DNA from: an uncultured Ignavibacteria bacterium
GTDB taxonomy: Bacteria; Bacteroidota; Ignavibacteria; Tepidaquicellales; Tepidaquicellaceae
NCBI GenBank assembly: GCA_937924675.1
Contig: CALEVL010000247.1
Location: 1-32,311, forward strand
DNA length: 32,311 nucleotides
Reading direction: 5' to 3'
Below the pieces are notes generated by a model, which saw only the letters and a program-made list of their open reading frames with translations, searched no databases and was not told the DNA's origin. Position numbers and translations under genes: made by a program. Below, one piece after another: positions 1 to 6,621 of the stretch (within the stretch, counting starts at the first letter, position 1; the number at the start of each line of letters is the position of its first letter).

Positions 1-19
1 GCAAAGAAAAGTCGCCCGC

Positions 20-160
20 TGCATCCTAATTGCCTAAAATTGTTCGCTTTGGCTATGTGAATTTCAACTCCTCACACGCCAGAAGAGCACTGCCGTGTTC
101 GTCAAACAGGAAATTCACATGTACGCCAAAGCTCACAATTTCTTAACGGCATTAGGATGA
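20..160. repeat. Long imperfect foldback (inverted repeat)
   Basis: The left arm (about 20-64) and the right arm (about 110-160) are reverse complements with small indels. They share the blocks CATCCTAA-TGCC, AATTGT, GCTTTGGC and ATGTGAATTTC in the same order. The loop (65-109) has no similarity to the arms. RNA from either strand would fold into one long hairpin. No open reading frame or transposase is associated with it, so it is best described as a non-autonomous palindromic repeat. Confidence 0.8.
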
Positions 161-161
161 G

Positions 162-210
162 GCCTGTCCGCCGTCATTCGCTTCAAGTGTGCAGTAATTC
201 GACAGGCGGG
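162..210. repeat. GC-armed dispersed element, 49-nt variant
   Basis: The arms GCCTGTC (162-168) and GACAGGC (201-207) are reverse complements, and the right end continues GGG. Read on the minus strand the element is CCCGCCTG, then a 30-nt core, then GGCGGACAGGC. It therefore resembles the 44-nt elements near 4411, 29940, 30067 and 30176 but has a longer core and one arm substitution. It directly abuts the end of the foldback at 20-160. Confidence 0.6.
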
Positions 211-433
211 CGGGTTGTTCCTGCGACATTCTAAAATGAATTTATTTTTGAACTGCATTCACCACAATTATAGATTTCAAGAAACGTTTTGGACAGCAAT
301 GAGAGAATTCACATGTTCTACAGTTTTTTGAGCTAACTAAAAAATTGTGTGTTGAGTTCTCAATTGTCTGTCCGCGGTTAAGTAAATTGAACTTGCGTAT
401 GAATTGAAATAACTTCTCAAAAAATCGTATTTG
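211..433. other. Non-coding stretch upstream of guanine deaminase
   Basis: I see no convincing gene here. The block AATTCACATGT found in the foldback right arm (112-122) recurs at about 306-316, so some repeat-derived sequence continues. A promoter for the deaminase presumably lies here, but I could not identify one with confidence. Confidence 0.4.
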
Positions 434-910
434 ATGACAGAGGAGATCAACAAAAGGATGATGGCCGAGGCAATCAGACTTTCAACGGAAAACATTGACA
501 ATAACGGCGGACCTTTCGGAGCTGTGATAACAAGAAACAATGAAATTATAGCCCGTGGTGTAAACAGGGTTACATCAAATAACGACCCGACCGCTCATGC
601 TGAGATAGAAGCCATACGTGAGGCTTGCAGGAAGCTTTCAACTTTTGATCTCTCCGGTTGTGAAATTTATTCAAGCTGTGAACCGTGTCCAATGTGCCTC
701 TCAGCAATCTATTGGGCAAGACTCGACAAGATCTATTTCGGGGGAACGCGACATGATGCTGCAGATGCCGGATTTCGTGATGACTTTCTCTATGATGAGA
801 TCGCCTCAGACATCAGCGAAAGGAAGGTGCCTTCAACAAACCTGATGAACAGCGAGGCACTTAGGGCATTTGAAAAATGGAAGAATGCTAAATCAAGAAC
901 AGACTATTGA
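434..910 (+). CDS. guaD: Guanine deaminase (cytidine/deoxycytidylate deaminase fold)
   Basis: Zinc-dependent hydrolytic deaminase, expected to convert guanine to xanthine in purine salvage in the cytoplasm. The 158-aa product has the family signature: PTAHAE (zinc ligand His55 and catalytic Glu57) and CEPCPMC (zinc ligands Cys85 and Cys88). The GGPFGAV and NDPTAHAE context, IYWAR after the second zinc motif, and the DAAxAGF segment match Bacillus-type GuaD rather than tRNA adenosine deaminase TadA. The ORF could also start at the TTG at 431, but ATG 434 is preferred. No clear ribosome-binding site is seen. The gene converges on the minus-strand phosphatase with a 2-nt gap. Family membership is firm; the exact substrate is inferred from overall likeness. 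Confidence 0.9.
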   Translation: MTEEINKRMMAEAIRLSTENIDNNGGPFGAVITRNNEIIARGVNRVTSNNDPTAHAEIEAIREACRKLSTFDLSGCEIYSSCEPCPMCLSAIYWARLDKIYFGGTRHDAADAGFRDDFLYDEIASDISERKVPSTNLMNSEALRAFEKWKNAKSRTDY

Positions 911-912
911 AT

Positions 913-1695
913 CTAGCTGTTGATGATCTTCAGCATGTTGTTGTGGATCTTACTGTTTGTTGCCAAGATTTCCTTCATATAGATCGAGTACTTCTCTCCT
1001 GCAAAATTGCTTAGCTTGCCACCTGCCTCTTTGAGGATCAGTGCTCCTGCGGCAACATCCCAGGCATTCAGATTATATTCCCAGAAAGCATCAAACCTGC
1101 CGCAGGCAGTCCAGCAAAGATCAAGCGCCGCTGAACCAAGCCTTCGAATTGGCACATTCTTCATGAGAAATTTCTTGAACAGGTTTGCAGGATTGGGTTT
1201 GAATGTGCTGGAATTATAAGGGAAACCTGTAACAAGCAGCGACTTCTCGATGTCAGAATTTGCAGAAACCGCAATCTTCTTCTTGTTGAGAAATGAGCCT
1301 TTCCCTTTCTCTGCAAAGAAATATTCCTTTCCCATTGGATTGTAAACCACACCCATAATTACTTCTCCGCTCTTTTCCAGTGCAATGGAAACACATGTTA
1401 TCGGAATACCATGAGCATAATTAACGGTACCGTCTATCGGATCTATTATCCACTGATACTCGGAATCTTTGCTTAACTCTCCAGACTCTTCAGTTAAGAT
1501 TGAATGCTCAGGAAAATTCCTTCTGATAATGGAAATGATCTTTTCTTCCGATCTGTGGTCTATCTCAGTTACGAGATTTGATACAACAACCTTGCTTGAA
1601 ATTTTGTATTTACCACCGAAATTCTTCAGTAATATTTTTCCTGATTCTATAGCGGCTTCGTTGAGAGTTTGCCTGAGTTTTCCGTTAACGTTCAT
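913..1695 (-). CDS. suhB: Inositol monophosphatase family protein
   Basis: Mg2+-dependent sugar/inositol-phosphate phosphatase of the IMPase/FIG superfamily, 260 aa, which is normal for the family. Visible motifs are the metal-binding ILTEESG (Glu69, Glu70), DPIDGT at 85-90 (Asp85, Asp88) and the C-terminal WDVAAGA (Trp212, Asp213). These are the three canonical metal-ligand sites, so it should be active. Substrates could be myo-inositol-1-phosphate, a 3'-phosphonucleotide or another phosphomonoester; the sequence does not decide. Its ATG overlaps the stop of the upstream metallo-hydrolase by 4 nt (1692-1695), indicating translational coupling. The symbol suhB is used in the loose family sense. 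Confidence 0.88.
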   Translation of the reverse strand: MNVNGKLRQTLNEAAIESGKILLKNFGGKYKISSKVVVSNLVTEIDHRSEEKIISIIRRNFPEHSILTEESGELSKDSEYQWIIDPIDGTVNYAHGIPITCVSIALEKSGEVIMGVVYNPMGKEYFFAEKGKGSFLNKKKIAVSANSDIEKSLLVTGFPYNSSTFKPNPANLFKKFLMKNVPIRRLGSAALDLCWTACGRFDAFWEYNLNAWDVAAGALILKEAGGKLSNFAGEKYSIYMKEILATNSKIHNNMLKIINS

Positions 1696-2462
1696 AATTT
1701 GAGTTCAAGGTTGTCATATGCCAGCTCAATTCCTTTTGGCAAGGCAGAGTTAATTCTGTCATGCATCAGATCATGTGTCACATGAGTAAAATATGTCATC
1801 CGCGGCTTTACAATTTTGGATATTTCGATTGCTCCCTGCAGGTTAAAATGAGTAGGATGAGGCCTGATGCGCAGAGCATTGATAATGAGCACTTTCAGTC
1901 CCTCGAGTTTCTTCAGTTCTTTCTTGGAGATTGCACTTCCATCAGTGATGTAGGCAAAGTCTTTGATCCTGAATCCAAAAATCTTTATGTTTCCGTGACT
2001 TACTTCAACAGGAAGTATCTCAACATCTCCTACGGAGAAAGGTTTGTTCTTTATCTCTCTGAAATTCACAAGAGGAACCGATTTATGCTTGATGAGTTCC
2101 TTATCAAGCACATACCTGAAAGTAATTTTCATTTCTTTCAGTGTCATCCTGTTGCAGTAAAGATCAATATACTTGTCATGCCTTTGTGTGTATTGCCGCA
2201 GATCATCCATTCCAAAAATATGATCAACATGATGATGCGTGTATAAAACAGCATCAATATCATCAATCTTGTTTGTGAGCATTTGATTTCGGAAGTCAAT
2301 GGATGTATCTATGAGAATTTTTTTACCGCCGGTTTCAATGTAAGCGGAAGTCCTTAGTCTTTTGTCTTTGAGGTTCTTTGAACGGCAGGTCTCGCACTTG
2401 CAACCGATAACGGGAACTCCCTGTGAAGTTCCGGTTCCCAGAATAATAACTTTCATCGGCAT
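1692..2462 (-). CDS. PhnP-like MBL-fold metallo-hydrolase
   Basis: Metallo-beta-lactamase-fold hydrolase of 256 aa resembling the cyclic phosphodiesterase PhnP. The N-terminus has the LGTGTSQGVPV start typical of this group, followed by GCKCETC (Cys21, Cys23, Cys26), the extra structural zinc site of PhnP. The dinuclear-site motif is THHHVDH (His76, His78, Asp80, His81), and further metal ligands are likely at HGN and near the C-terminal THVTHD. Two in-frame ATGs (2462 and 2456) are possible; the second gives MKVIILGTG. It lies 25 nt downstream of the 99-aa gene and is coupled to the IMPase gene by an ATGA overlap. No C-P lyase genes are in view, so the phosphonate role of E. coli PhnP should not be assumed. 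Confidence 0.85.
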   Translation of the reverse strand: MPMKVIILGTGTSQGVPVIGCKCETCRSKNLKDKRLRTSAYIETGGKKILIDTSIDFRNQMLTNKIDDIDAVLYTHHHVDHIFGMDDLRQYTQRHDKYIDLYCNRMTLKEMKITFRYVLDKELIKHKSVPLVNFREIKNKPFSVGDVEILPVEVSHGNIKIFGFRIKDFAYITDGSAISKKELKKLEGLKVLIINALRIRPHPTHFNLQGAIEISKIVKPRMTYFTHVTHDLMHDRINSALPKGIELAYDNLELKL

Positions 2463-2487
2463 GCAGAAATGTAATTTTCCGGGAATC

Positions 2488-2787
2488 CTATAAGTCTAAT
2501 TCCTCCTTCTCGACAAGTTCTCTCACATTGGGTTTGAGATAAATTCCTTCTGCACCTATATCGGAAATATTCTTTGCGAGAATATTTATTTTTTTATCCT
2601 GCTCGAGATTCTTATTGAGCAGAAAAACTTTTTGCTCACGCAGAAGGCAGAATCCTCCTTTGAATGTTCCACGCTCGATCCTCACTTCAAAGCCCAGCTT
2701 TCCTATCACTTCAACAAGGTCTTCTATCAGAGTTTCTTTCTTGCTGTCTATGTTCGGTTTGGTATTCTTCTTTATGATCTTAGACAT
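2488..2787 (-). CDS. Small conserved protein of unknown function (99 aa)
   Basis: I do not recognise a named family. The product is a small, charged, soluble protein with no signal peptide or membrane segment. Its centre reads as a compact alpha/beta unit (LGFEVRIERGTFKGGFC, then a strand with VFLLNK), followed by a helical part ending in an acidic tail. The gene sits between a membrane protein (20 nt upstream) and the PhnP-like hydrolase (25 nt downstream) on the same strand, so it is probably co-transcribed. Coding character is supported by its place in the run and the ordered secondary-structure pattern. Function is unknown. Confidence 0.7.
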   Translation of the reverse strand: MSKIIKKNTKPNIDSKKETLIEDLVEVIGKLGFEVRIERGTFKGGFCLLREQKVFLLNKNLEQDKKINILAKNISDIGAEGIYLKPNVRELVEKEELDL

Positions 2788-2806
2788 ATTGCTTCAGTTT
2801 CTGATT

Positions 2807-3415
2807 TCAATTCTCTTTAAGTATCAAATCATCTTCCTCATGAAAAATATATTTATACGCATGCTTATCTTCTGTTAACTCATCCTGCTTTTCCAGCTCT
2901 TCGGCAGTTTTCTTCATAGGCTGAAATACTGATAGCCAGATAATCGTGTAGTAACTCATTACAGCAATCCATGGCACACCTCGAAGGAATCCTATACGCT
3001 CACCGAAATATTCAAGGAGTTTATCATGATTGGCGGGACGTTCATTGAAGAGCAAGACAAACTTAAGATCGATATATGATGTATAAAGCTCAACGGGAAC
3101 AAACACAAAAAATAGTGCATAACACATCAGAAGCCATGGATTTTCGCGAAGGTTGATCTTGTTGGACTTAGCAAATACGATCGCTGATGCAAGCACCACC
3201 AGATAAGCTATCATTATCATCAGAGAGGCATCAGAGATCATCTTGAAGATCTGATTTTCTTCATCCGGAGGAATGCTTGTTCTGAAATTGAACTCATCAT
3301 AATTAAGCAGTTGATTGCCGATGAAGAACCTGACATTGATTCCGCCAAGCCAGAAGAAAGATGCTGCAACAAGAATGAAGAGAGAAATCTTTGCGGTCTT
3401 ATTGAGTGTGATCAT
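2807..3415 (-). CDS. Integral membrane protein of unknown function
   Basis: The 202-aa protein has about four hydrophobic segments: residues about 9-30, 65-85, 95-115 and 150-167. A roughly 40-residue polar loop, likely extracytoplasmic, follows the first segment and contains NYDEFNFRTSIPPDEE. The C-terminal tail of about 35 residues is highly charged and presumably cytoplasmic. The isolated segments do not resemble a transporter I know. It is the second gene of the minus-strand run, 90 nt after the duplicated-motif gene and 19 nt before the 99-aa gene. Function is unknown. Confidence 0.7.
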   Translation of the reverse strand: MITLNKTAKISLFILVAASFFWLGGINVRFFIGNQLLNYDEFNFRTSIPPDEENQIFKMISDASLMIMIAYLVVLASAIVFAKSNKINLRENPWLLMCYALFFVFVPVELYTSYIDLKFVLLFNERPANHDKLLEYFGERIGFLRGVPWIAVMSYYTIIWLSVFQPMKKTAEELEKQDELTEDKHAYKYIFHEEDDLILKEN

Positions 3416-3505
3416 ATGTTTGAATGAAAATCGCAGGCAATTTAGTCAATTTATCAGGTGAAGTTAATGTAAAAAATCTTAAACCTGTTGAACCCTCACC
3501 GGCGG

Positions 3506-3922
3506 CTATACACCCGGCTTGAACTTTAAACTGATTCCGGGAGGAATTCCAAGAACAATAGAAACACTGTCGAGCTTAAAACCTCCCAGCTTCATTTTTT
3601 CTGCCATGTCCTGAGCCTTGAACAACGACCTTAGCAACATGTTTAAAGTCTGTTTGTCTTCTGTTTCCGAAAACAGTTTTTCCCATTCTTCATCCGGTAC
3701 ATTCCTGTCAAAGATAAACGTACCACCGATATCCGGAGGAATTCCAAGAGTTACACCAATATCCTTCAAAGTAAAACCGCTCTTATTAATTATCTGCAAT
3801 GAACCACTGACCTCTTTGATCTTATCATTGATCAGATCTACCCCTGATTCTTTTATGTCTGTTACTATGTCTGCTACGGCACTAGCTGTTTCTATTACCT
3901 TGTTTATTATTTCTTCAGGCAT
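3506..3922 (-). CDS. Protein with internally duplicated GFxL...LGIPP motif
   Basis: The 138-aa product is of unknown function. Residues 49-71 (SGFTLKDIGVTLGIPPDIG and on) and residues 114-136 (GGFKLDSVSIVLGIPPGIS and on) are clearly copies of one unit. Each unit looks like two beta strands around an LGIPP turn, followed by a hydrophobic strand. The N-terminal 40 residues form an amphipathic helix rich in Ile, Val, Asp and Lys, and a helical linker joins the two units. There is no signal peptide. It is the first gene of the minus-strand run and is preceded by the hairpin-rich region at 3923-4821. Confidence 0.65.
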   Translation of the reverse strand: MPEEIINKVIETASAVADIVTDIKESGVDLINDKIKEVSGSLQIINKSGFTLKDIGVTLGIPPDIGGTFIFDRNVPDEEWEKLFSETEDKQTLNMLLRSLFKAQDMAEKMKLGGFKLDSVSIVLGIPPGISLKFKPGV

Positions 3923-4016
3923 CTTTGTTGAATTGTGTGGTTAATTGGATTCCGATAAAATTATATGTTTTGCCTGATTGATTCAATTATGTTCAATGAA
4001 CTTATTGAGAGATGTA

Positions 4017-4041
4017 GTGACTCTTGTCTTAGCAGAGTCAC
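4017..4041. repeat. Hairpin GTGACTCT / AGAGTCAC
   Basis: Perfect 8-bp stem (4017-4024 with 4034-4041) with a 9-nt loop. The right arm begins a 21-nt sequence starting GCAGAGTC (4032-4052) that is repeated exactly at 4180-4200. No T-run follows on either strand, so it does not look like an intrinsic terminator. Confidence 0.6.
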
Positions 4042-4060
4042 CCGCATAGTTTTACACCTC

Positions 4061-4084
4061 GCTCCCGATCTCCCGATTGGGAGC
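4061..4084. repeat. Hairpin GCTCCC / GGGAGC
   Basis: 6-bp stem (4061-4066 with 4079-4084) whose loop contains a second CTCCCGAT copy, so alternative pairings are possible. It is one of a series of adjacent, unrelated hairpins in this intergenic region. Confidence 0.45.
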
Positions 4085-4095
4085 TAAAGAATTAC

Positions 4096-4121
4096 CGTTA
4101 CGAATAAGGAGATTCGTAACG
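4096..4121. repeat. Hairpin CGTTACGAAT / ATTCGTAACG
   Basis: Perfect 10-bp stem (4096-4105 with 4112-4121) closing a 6-nt loop AAGGAG. There is no T-tract. The GTTAC...GTAAC arms resemble the outer stem of the nested hairpin at 30163-30231. Confidence 0.7.
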
Positions 4122-4170
4122 AGTGATGAAAGTACACAAAGAGGGCGCGGAGTACGCTGAGTGATTTTTT

Positions 4171-4245
4171 CTTGTCCCCGCAGAGTCACCCGCATAGTTT
4201 GCTTTTCTGATGTCACAACAACACACGCGGGGACTCTGCGGCAAG
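4171..4245. repeat. Inverted repeat CCGCAGAGTC / GACTCTGCGG
   Basis: A 10-bp perfect stem (4178-4187 with 4232-4241) is extended outward by CTTG/CAAG after a 3-nt bulge. The left arm overlaps the second copy of the 21-nt direct repeat (4180-4200; first copy 4032-4052). Confidence 0.65.
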
Positions 4246-4284
4246 AAATGCGTGAATCCGAATTATTTCAATCCAATTCCCGCC

Positions 4285-4355
4285 GTTGTTGGTCTTAGCC
4301 CGCAAAGAAACAGCTGAAAGTTCTCTTGAATTCACCTGCGGGCGAGACCAACAAC
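4285..4355. repeat. Inverted repeat GTTGTTGGTCT..GCCCGCA / TGCGGGC..AGACCAACAAC
   Basis: The arms at 4285-4304 and 4337-4355 pair over 18 bp with a 1-2 nt internal asymmetry. This is one of the strongest foldbacks in the region. The outer GTTGTTGG/CCAACAAC block recurs at 4401-4600, and a related CTGTTGGTG block recurs at 4663-4704. Confidence 0.75.
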
Positions 4356-4410
4356 TTACCCTGAACAGCTTAACTTAATAAACTGACAGCGACACCTTGT
4401 GTTGGTTGTT

Positions 4411-4451
4411 GCCTGCCCGCAGTCGATTAAAAAAGTACACTCTCTGCAGGC
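4411..4451. repeat. GC-armed element with 25-nt core (copy D)
   Basis: Read on the minus strand it is GCCTG, then a 25-nt core (4422-4446), then TGCGGGCAGGC (4411-4421). The right arm and exact core length match the copies at 29940, 30067 and 30176. The other outer arm is altered here because it runs into the next palindrome. The core begins CAGAGAGTGTA on the minus strand, close to copies A and B, and then diverges. Confidence 0.7.
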
Positions 4452-4501
4452 CTGCCTGCCCACTTGCCATTGAAGTGCGAAATGCATGTCGGCAGGCAGG
4501 C
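4450..4501. repeat. GC-armed palindrome GCCTGCCTGCC / GGCAGGCAGGC
   Basis: 11-bp perfect arms (4450-4460 and 4491-4501) enclose a 30-nt loop that itself contains CACTT/AAGTG. The right arm continues as GGGG. It is related to the 44-nt element family by its arms but has a longer interior, and it is fused directly to copy D. Confidence 0.65.
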
Positions 4502-4508
4502 GGGGTGA

Positions 4509-4568
4509 CCCAAAAGTTTGCATGGTTCTCCTTGATTTTAGTCACTCTCTACTTTGCAAACTTTTGGG
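4509..4568. repeat. Perfect 14-bp inverted repeat CCCAAAAGTTTGCA
   Basis: The arms at 4509-4522 and 4555-4568 are exact reverse complements separated by 32 nt. The arms are AT-rich and unlike the neighbouring GC-rich hairpins, so it is an independent unit. No open reading frame lies between the arms. Confidence 0.75.
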
Positions 4569-4662
4569 AACTCGACTGAGCCGGGCAGGCACCAACAACG
4601 GCGAAAATTTCCCCCACAGCGGAGTTACCCGAAGAGTGCAAAGATTGAAAAGAGATGTTATG

Positions 4663-4704
4663 CCTGTTGGTGACTCCTCGTTTCACTCGGAGAACACCAA
4701 CAGG
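4663..4704. repeat. Hairpin CCTGTTGGTG..CTCC / GGAG..CACCAACAGG
   Basis: 10-bp stem (4663-4672 with 4695-4704) continues after a small asymmetric bulge into CTCC/GGAG. It is the last strong hairpin before the mrp promoter. There is no T-tract, so it is not a typical terminator. Confidence 0.7.
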
Positions 4705-4789
4705 GGCGGAAGATAACAAATTGCTATAGATTTGACAGATGTGATTAATGCCAAATAATCACAAAGCTAATTTCATTTCAAGCAAAAGT

Positions 4790-4797
4790 TATATTTG
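4790..4797 (+). promoter_or_regulatory. Candidate Bacteroidota-type -7 box for the mrp operon
   Basis: TATATTTG fits the TAnnTTTG -7 consensus of Bacteroidota housekeeping promoters and ends 24 nt before the mrp ATG. A good -33 TTTG is not present at the ideal spacing. The similar placement of boxes at 9316 and 14567 supports it. Confidence 0.45.
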
Positions 4798-4821
4798 TTA
4801 CTTTGCAATTGAATAAAACTT

Positions 4822-5907
4822 ATGACAAAAGAAAAAATTAAAGCGGTTCTTTCTGAGATAAAAGAACCTGTTACGGATATTGATTTTGTAACTTCAGGAT
4901 CAGTCAAAAATATTTCCCTCAACGGAAAGAAGCTTAATCTTGAACTGGCAACTACTGAGGAAGACACTGCAGTTCTTCAGAACTGCGAGAAGAGCATTAA
5001 GGATGCATTCAGAGAAAAAATGCCTGACATCAGCGAAGTCAGCGTAAGGTTTTCGGCGGGCATAAATGAGCATAAAGATTCGAAGAAGTCTGTAGTCCTT
5101 CCGGGTGTAAAGAATACAATTGCAGTTGCATCAGGCAAGGGCGGGGTTGGCAAATCAACCGTTGCCGTGAATCTTGCCGTAGCACTTGCAAAGAAGGGAT
5201 ACAGAGTAGGATTGATAGATGCCGATATTTACGGACCTTCAATTCCGCTTATGTTTGGCATAAAGGAGAAGCCGGGCGTTATGGTAATTGACGGCAAGAA
5301 TAAACTTGTTCCGCTTGAGAAATTCGGAGTGAAGATAATGTCCATCGGATTTCTTATGGAAGAAAATACTGCCGTTGTATGGAGAGGTCCAATGGCATCC
5401 AGCGCTTTGAAACAATTCATGGGAGATGTTGTGTGGGGAGAGCTTGACTTCCTACTGTTTGACATGCCTCCCGGCACCGGAGACATACAGCTGACGCTGA
5501 GTCAGACAATACCGCTTACCGGAGCAGTAATAGTAACAACCCCTCAGGAAATATCACTTGCAGATGCAAGAAAAGGTTATATCATGTTTGAGAAAGTTGG
5601 CGTACCAACTATCGGCATTGTTGAGAATATGAGTTATTACGAAAGACCTGACGGAACAAGAGATTATATTTTCGGACAGGGAGGCGGACTGAAAATGTGC
5701 AATGAATTCGGAACGCAACTTCTTGGAGAAGTTCCTGTAAGAACTGAAGTAAGAGTATCAGGAGATGAAGGCACTCCGCTTGCCGCAGGAAAGACCTCCG
5801 AAGATACTGCAAAGATCTTCGAGGACATTTCCGTAAAGCTTGCAAAAGCAGTGGCAAAATATAATGCAACGCGCAGCAGCAATCCTGATACGGTAATTGA
5901 GTTTTAG
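4822..5907 (+). CDS. mrp: Mrp/NBP35-family Fe-S cluster carrier ATPase
   Basis: P-loop ATPase of the Mrp/ApbC/NBP35 group, thought to carry and deliver Fe-S clusters in the cytoplasm; 361 aa, normal for the family. Residues 1-78 look like a divergent MIP18/DUF59 domain. The ATPase domain starts about residue 98, with the deviant Walker A KGGVGKS (106-112), DADIYGPSIP (133-142) and the switch motif DMPPGTGD (214-221). The CxxC cluster-binding motif of many Mrp proteins, which follows ENMSYY at 268-273, is absent: the sequence there is ERPDGTRDYIFG. This loss also occurs in other Bacteroidota Mrp proteins, to my knowledge. The gene starts an operon with a lipoprotein (28 nt downstream) and a NifU-domain gene, which supports an Fe-S role. 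Confidence 0.92.
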   Translation: MTKEKIKAVLSEIKEPVTDIDFVTSGSVKNISLNGKKLNLELATTEEDTAVLQNCEKSIKDAFREKMPDISEVSVRFSAGINEHKDSKKSVVLPGVKNTIAVASGKGGVGKSTVAVNLAVALAKKGYRVGLIDADIYGPSIPLMFGIKEKPGVMVIDGKNKLVPLEKFGVKIMSIGFLMEENTAVVWRGPMASSALKQFMGDVVWGELDFLLFDMPPGTGDIQLTLSQTIPLTGAVIVTTPQEISLADARKGYIMFEKVGVPTIGIVENMSYYERPDGTRDYIFGQGGGLKMCNEFGTQLLGEVPVRTEVRVSGDEGTPLAAGKTSEDTAKIFEDISVKLAKAVAKYNATRSSNPDTVIEF

Positions 5908-5935
5908 GAAATTTAAAATCTTTGATTCAACACAT

Positions 5936-6361
5936 ATGAAAACATTAGTCTCTTTGTTAATTCTCTTAGTGATTTTCATGACAGGATGCGGGAATACCGG
6001 CGGTTCTGATTCTCCCTCAAATGCCGTAAAGGATTTTGTTAAGGCATTGCGCGAACAGAATTCGGGAAGGGCATGGAACTATCTTTCGAAAAATTCTCAG
6101 GCAATGTATGATGATATTGCCAAGAGCAGAAATCAAAGCGGCAAGGAGTATTTCGAAAGAAGTGTTTCAGACGTAAGCTCGCTCGGTATGGCAGGTATGG
6201 ATTTTGATGTTGTAGATGAAAAGAAGAATGGTGATTCATCTGTCGTTGTCATCATGACCAAGGATCAGAAGACATCAGACATGTATGCCGTTAAGGAAGG
6301 CGGCGTATGGAAACTTGATTATGCCAGAAGCATCAGAGAAAGCATGAAAAAACTTGACTGA
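5936..6361 (+). CDS. Small lipoprotein with NTF2-like (DUF4878-like) domain
   Basis: The 141-aa exported lipoprotein starts MKTLVSLLILL and has a lipobox-like MTGC with Cys18 as the predicted lipidated residue. The mature part begins with a Gly/Ser linker, then reads SPSNAVKDFVKAL, a helix-helix segment (YLSKNSQAMYDDI) and strands ending GGVWKLDY. That pattern is common in DUF4878/NTF2-like lipoproteins, whose roles are mostly unknown. The ORF extends upstream to a TTG at 5897, but ATG 5936 gives the proper signal peptide. It lies between mrp and the NifU-domain gene, 28 nt and 16 nt from them. That position is curious because both neighbours are cytoplasmic. Confidence 0.8.
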   Translation: MKTLVSLLILLVIFMTGCGNTGGSDSPSNAVKDFVKALREQNSGRAWNYLSKNSQAMYDDIAKSRNQSGKEYFERSVSDVSSLGMAGMDFDVVDEKKNGDSSVVVIMTKDQKTSDMYAVKEGGVWKLDYARSIRESMKKLD

Positions 6362-6377
6362 CCCGCTGCCGGAATTT

Positions 6378-6617
6378 ATGAAAGAATTGAATAAGGAAAA
6401 TGTTGAACAGGTGCTTGCGGGTGTAAGGCCGTTTCTTCAAATGGATGGCGGAGATGTTGAGTTCATAGGGATTCTTGAAGGCGGTATAGTAACAGTCAAA
6501 CTTCTCGGCAACTGCAATGGCTGTCCGCTCAGCCTTATGACTCTAAGAGCCGGGATAGAAAGAGCTCTTATGAATGAGATACCTACAGTAAAGAGAATTG
6601 AAGCAGTTCAGGATTAA
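6378..6617 (+). CDS. NifU C-terminal-domain (Nfu-type) Fe-S scaffold protein
   Basis: The 79-aa protein consists of a single NifU C-terminal domain, which binds a [4Fe-4S] cluster and passes it to apo-proteins. The hallmark CNGCP (Cys46, Cys49) follows VTVKLLGN, and the upstream RPFLQMDGGDVEF segment is characteristic. The ORF is open from a TTG at 6354, which overlaps the lipoprotein stop, but ATG 6378 gives a normal length. Position in the Mrp operon supports a joint role in Fe-S cluster assembly or delivery. It converges on the nucleotidyltransferase gene with a 4-nt gap. Confidence 0.9.
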   Translation: MKELNKENVEQVLAGVRPFLQMDGGDVEFIGILEGGIVTVKLLGNCNGCPLSLMTLRAGIERALMNEIPTVKRIEAVQD

Positions 6618-6621
6618 TAAA

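Larger units (their letters stand above)
4401..4600. repeat. Composite repeat bounded by GTTGGTTGTTGCCTGCCCG and its inverted partner
   Basis: The left end (4401-4419) and right end (4581-4599) are imperfect reverse complements that share GCCTGCCCG next to a GTTGGT/GTTGTT-type block. Three further repeat units are packed between them (4411-4451, 4450-4501, 4509-4568). The arrangement looks like repeated insertion of small palindromic elements into one another. Confidence 0.55.

Noticed and set aside
4397..4716. Two overlapping plus-strand open frames of 60 and 76 codons
   Set aside because: They run through the nested GC-rich palindromes (4411-4704), have repeat-derived Arg/Cys/Gly-rich translations and no ribosome-binding site, and are best explained by inverted repeats lacking stops.
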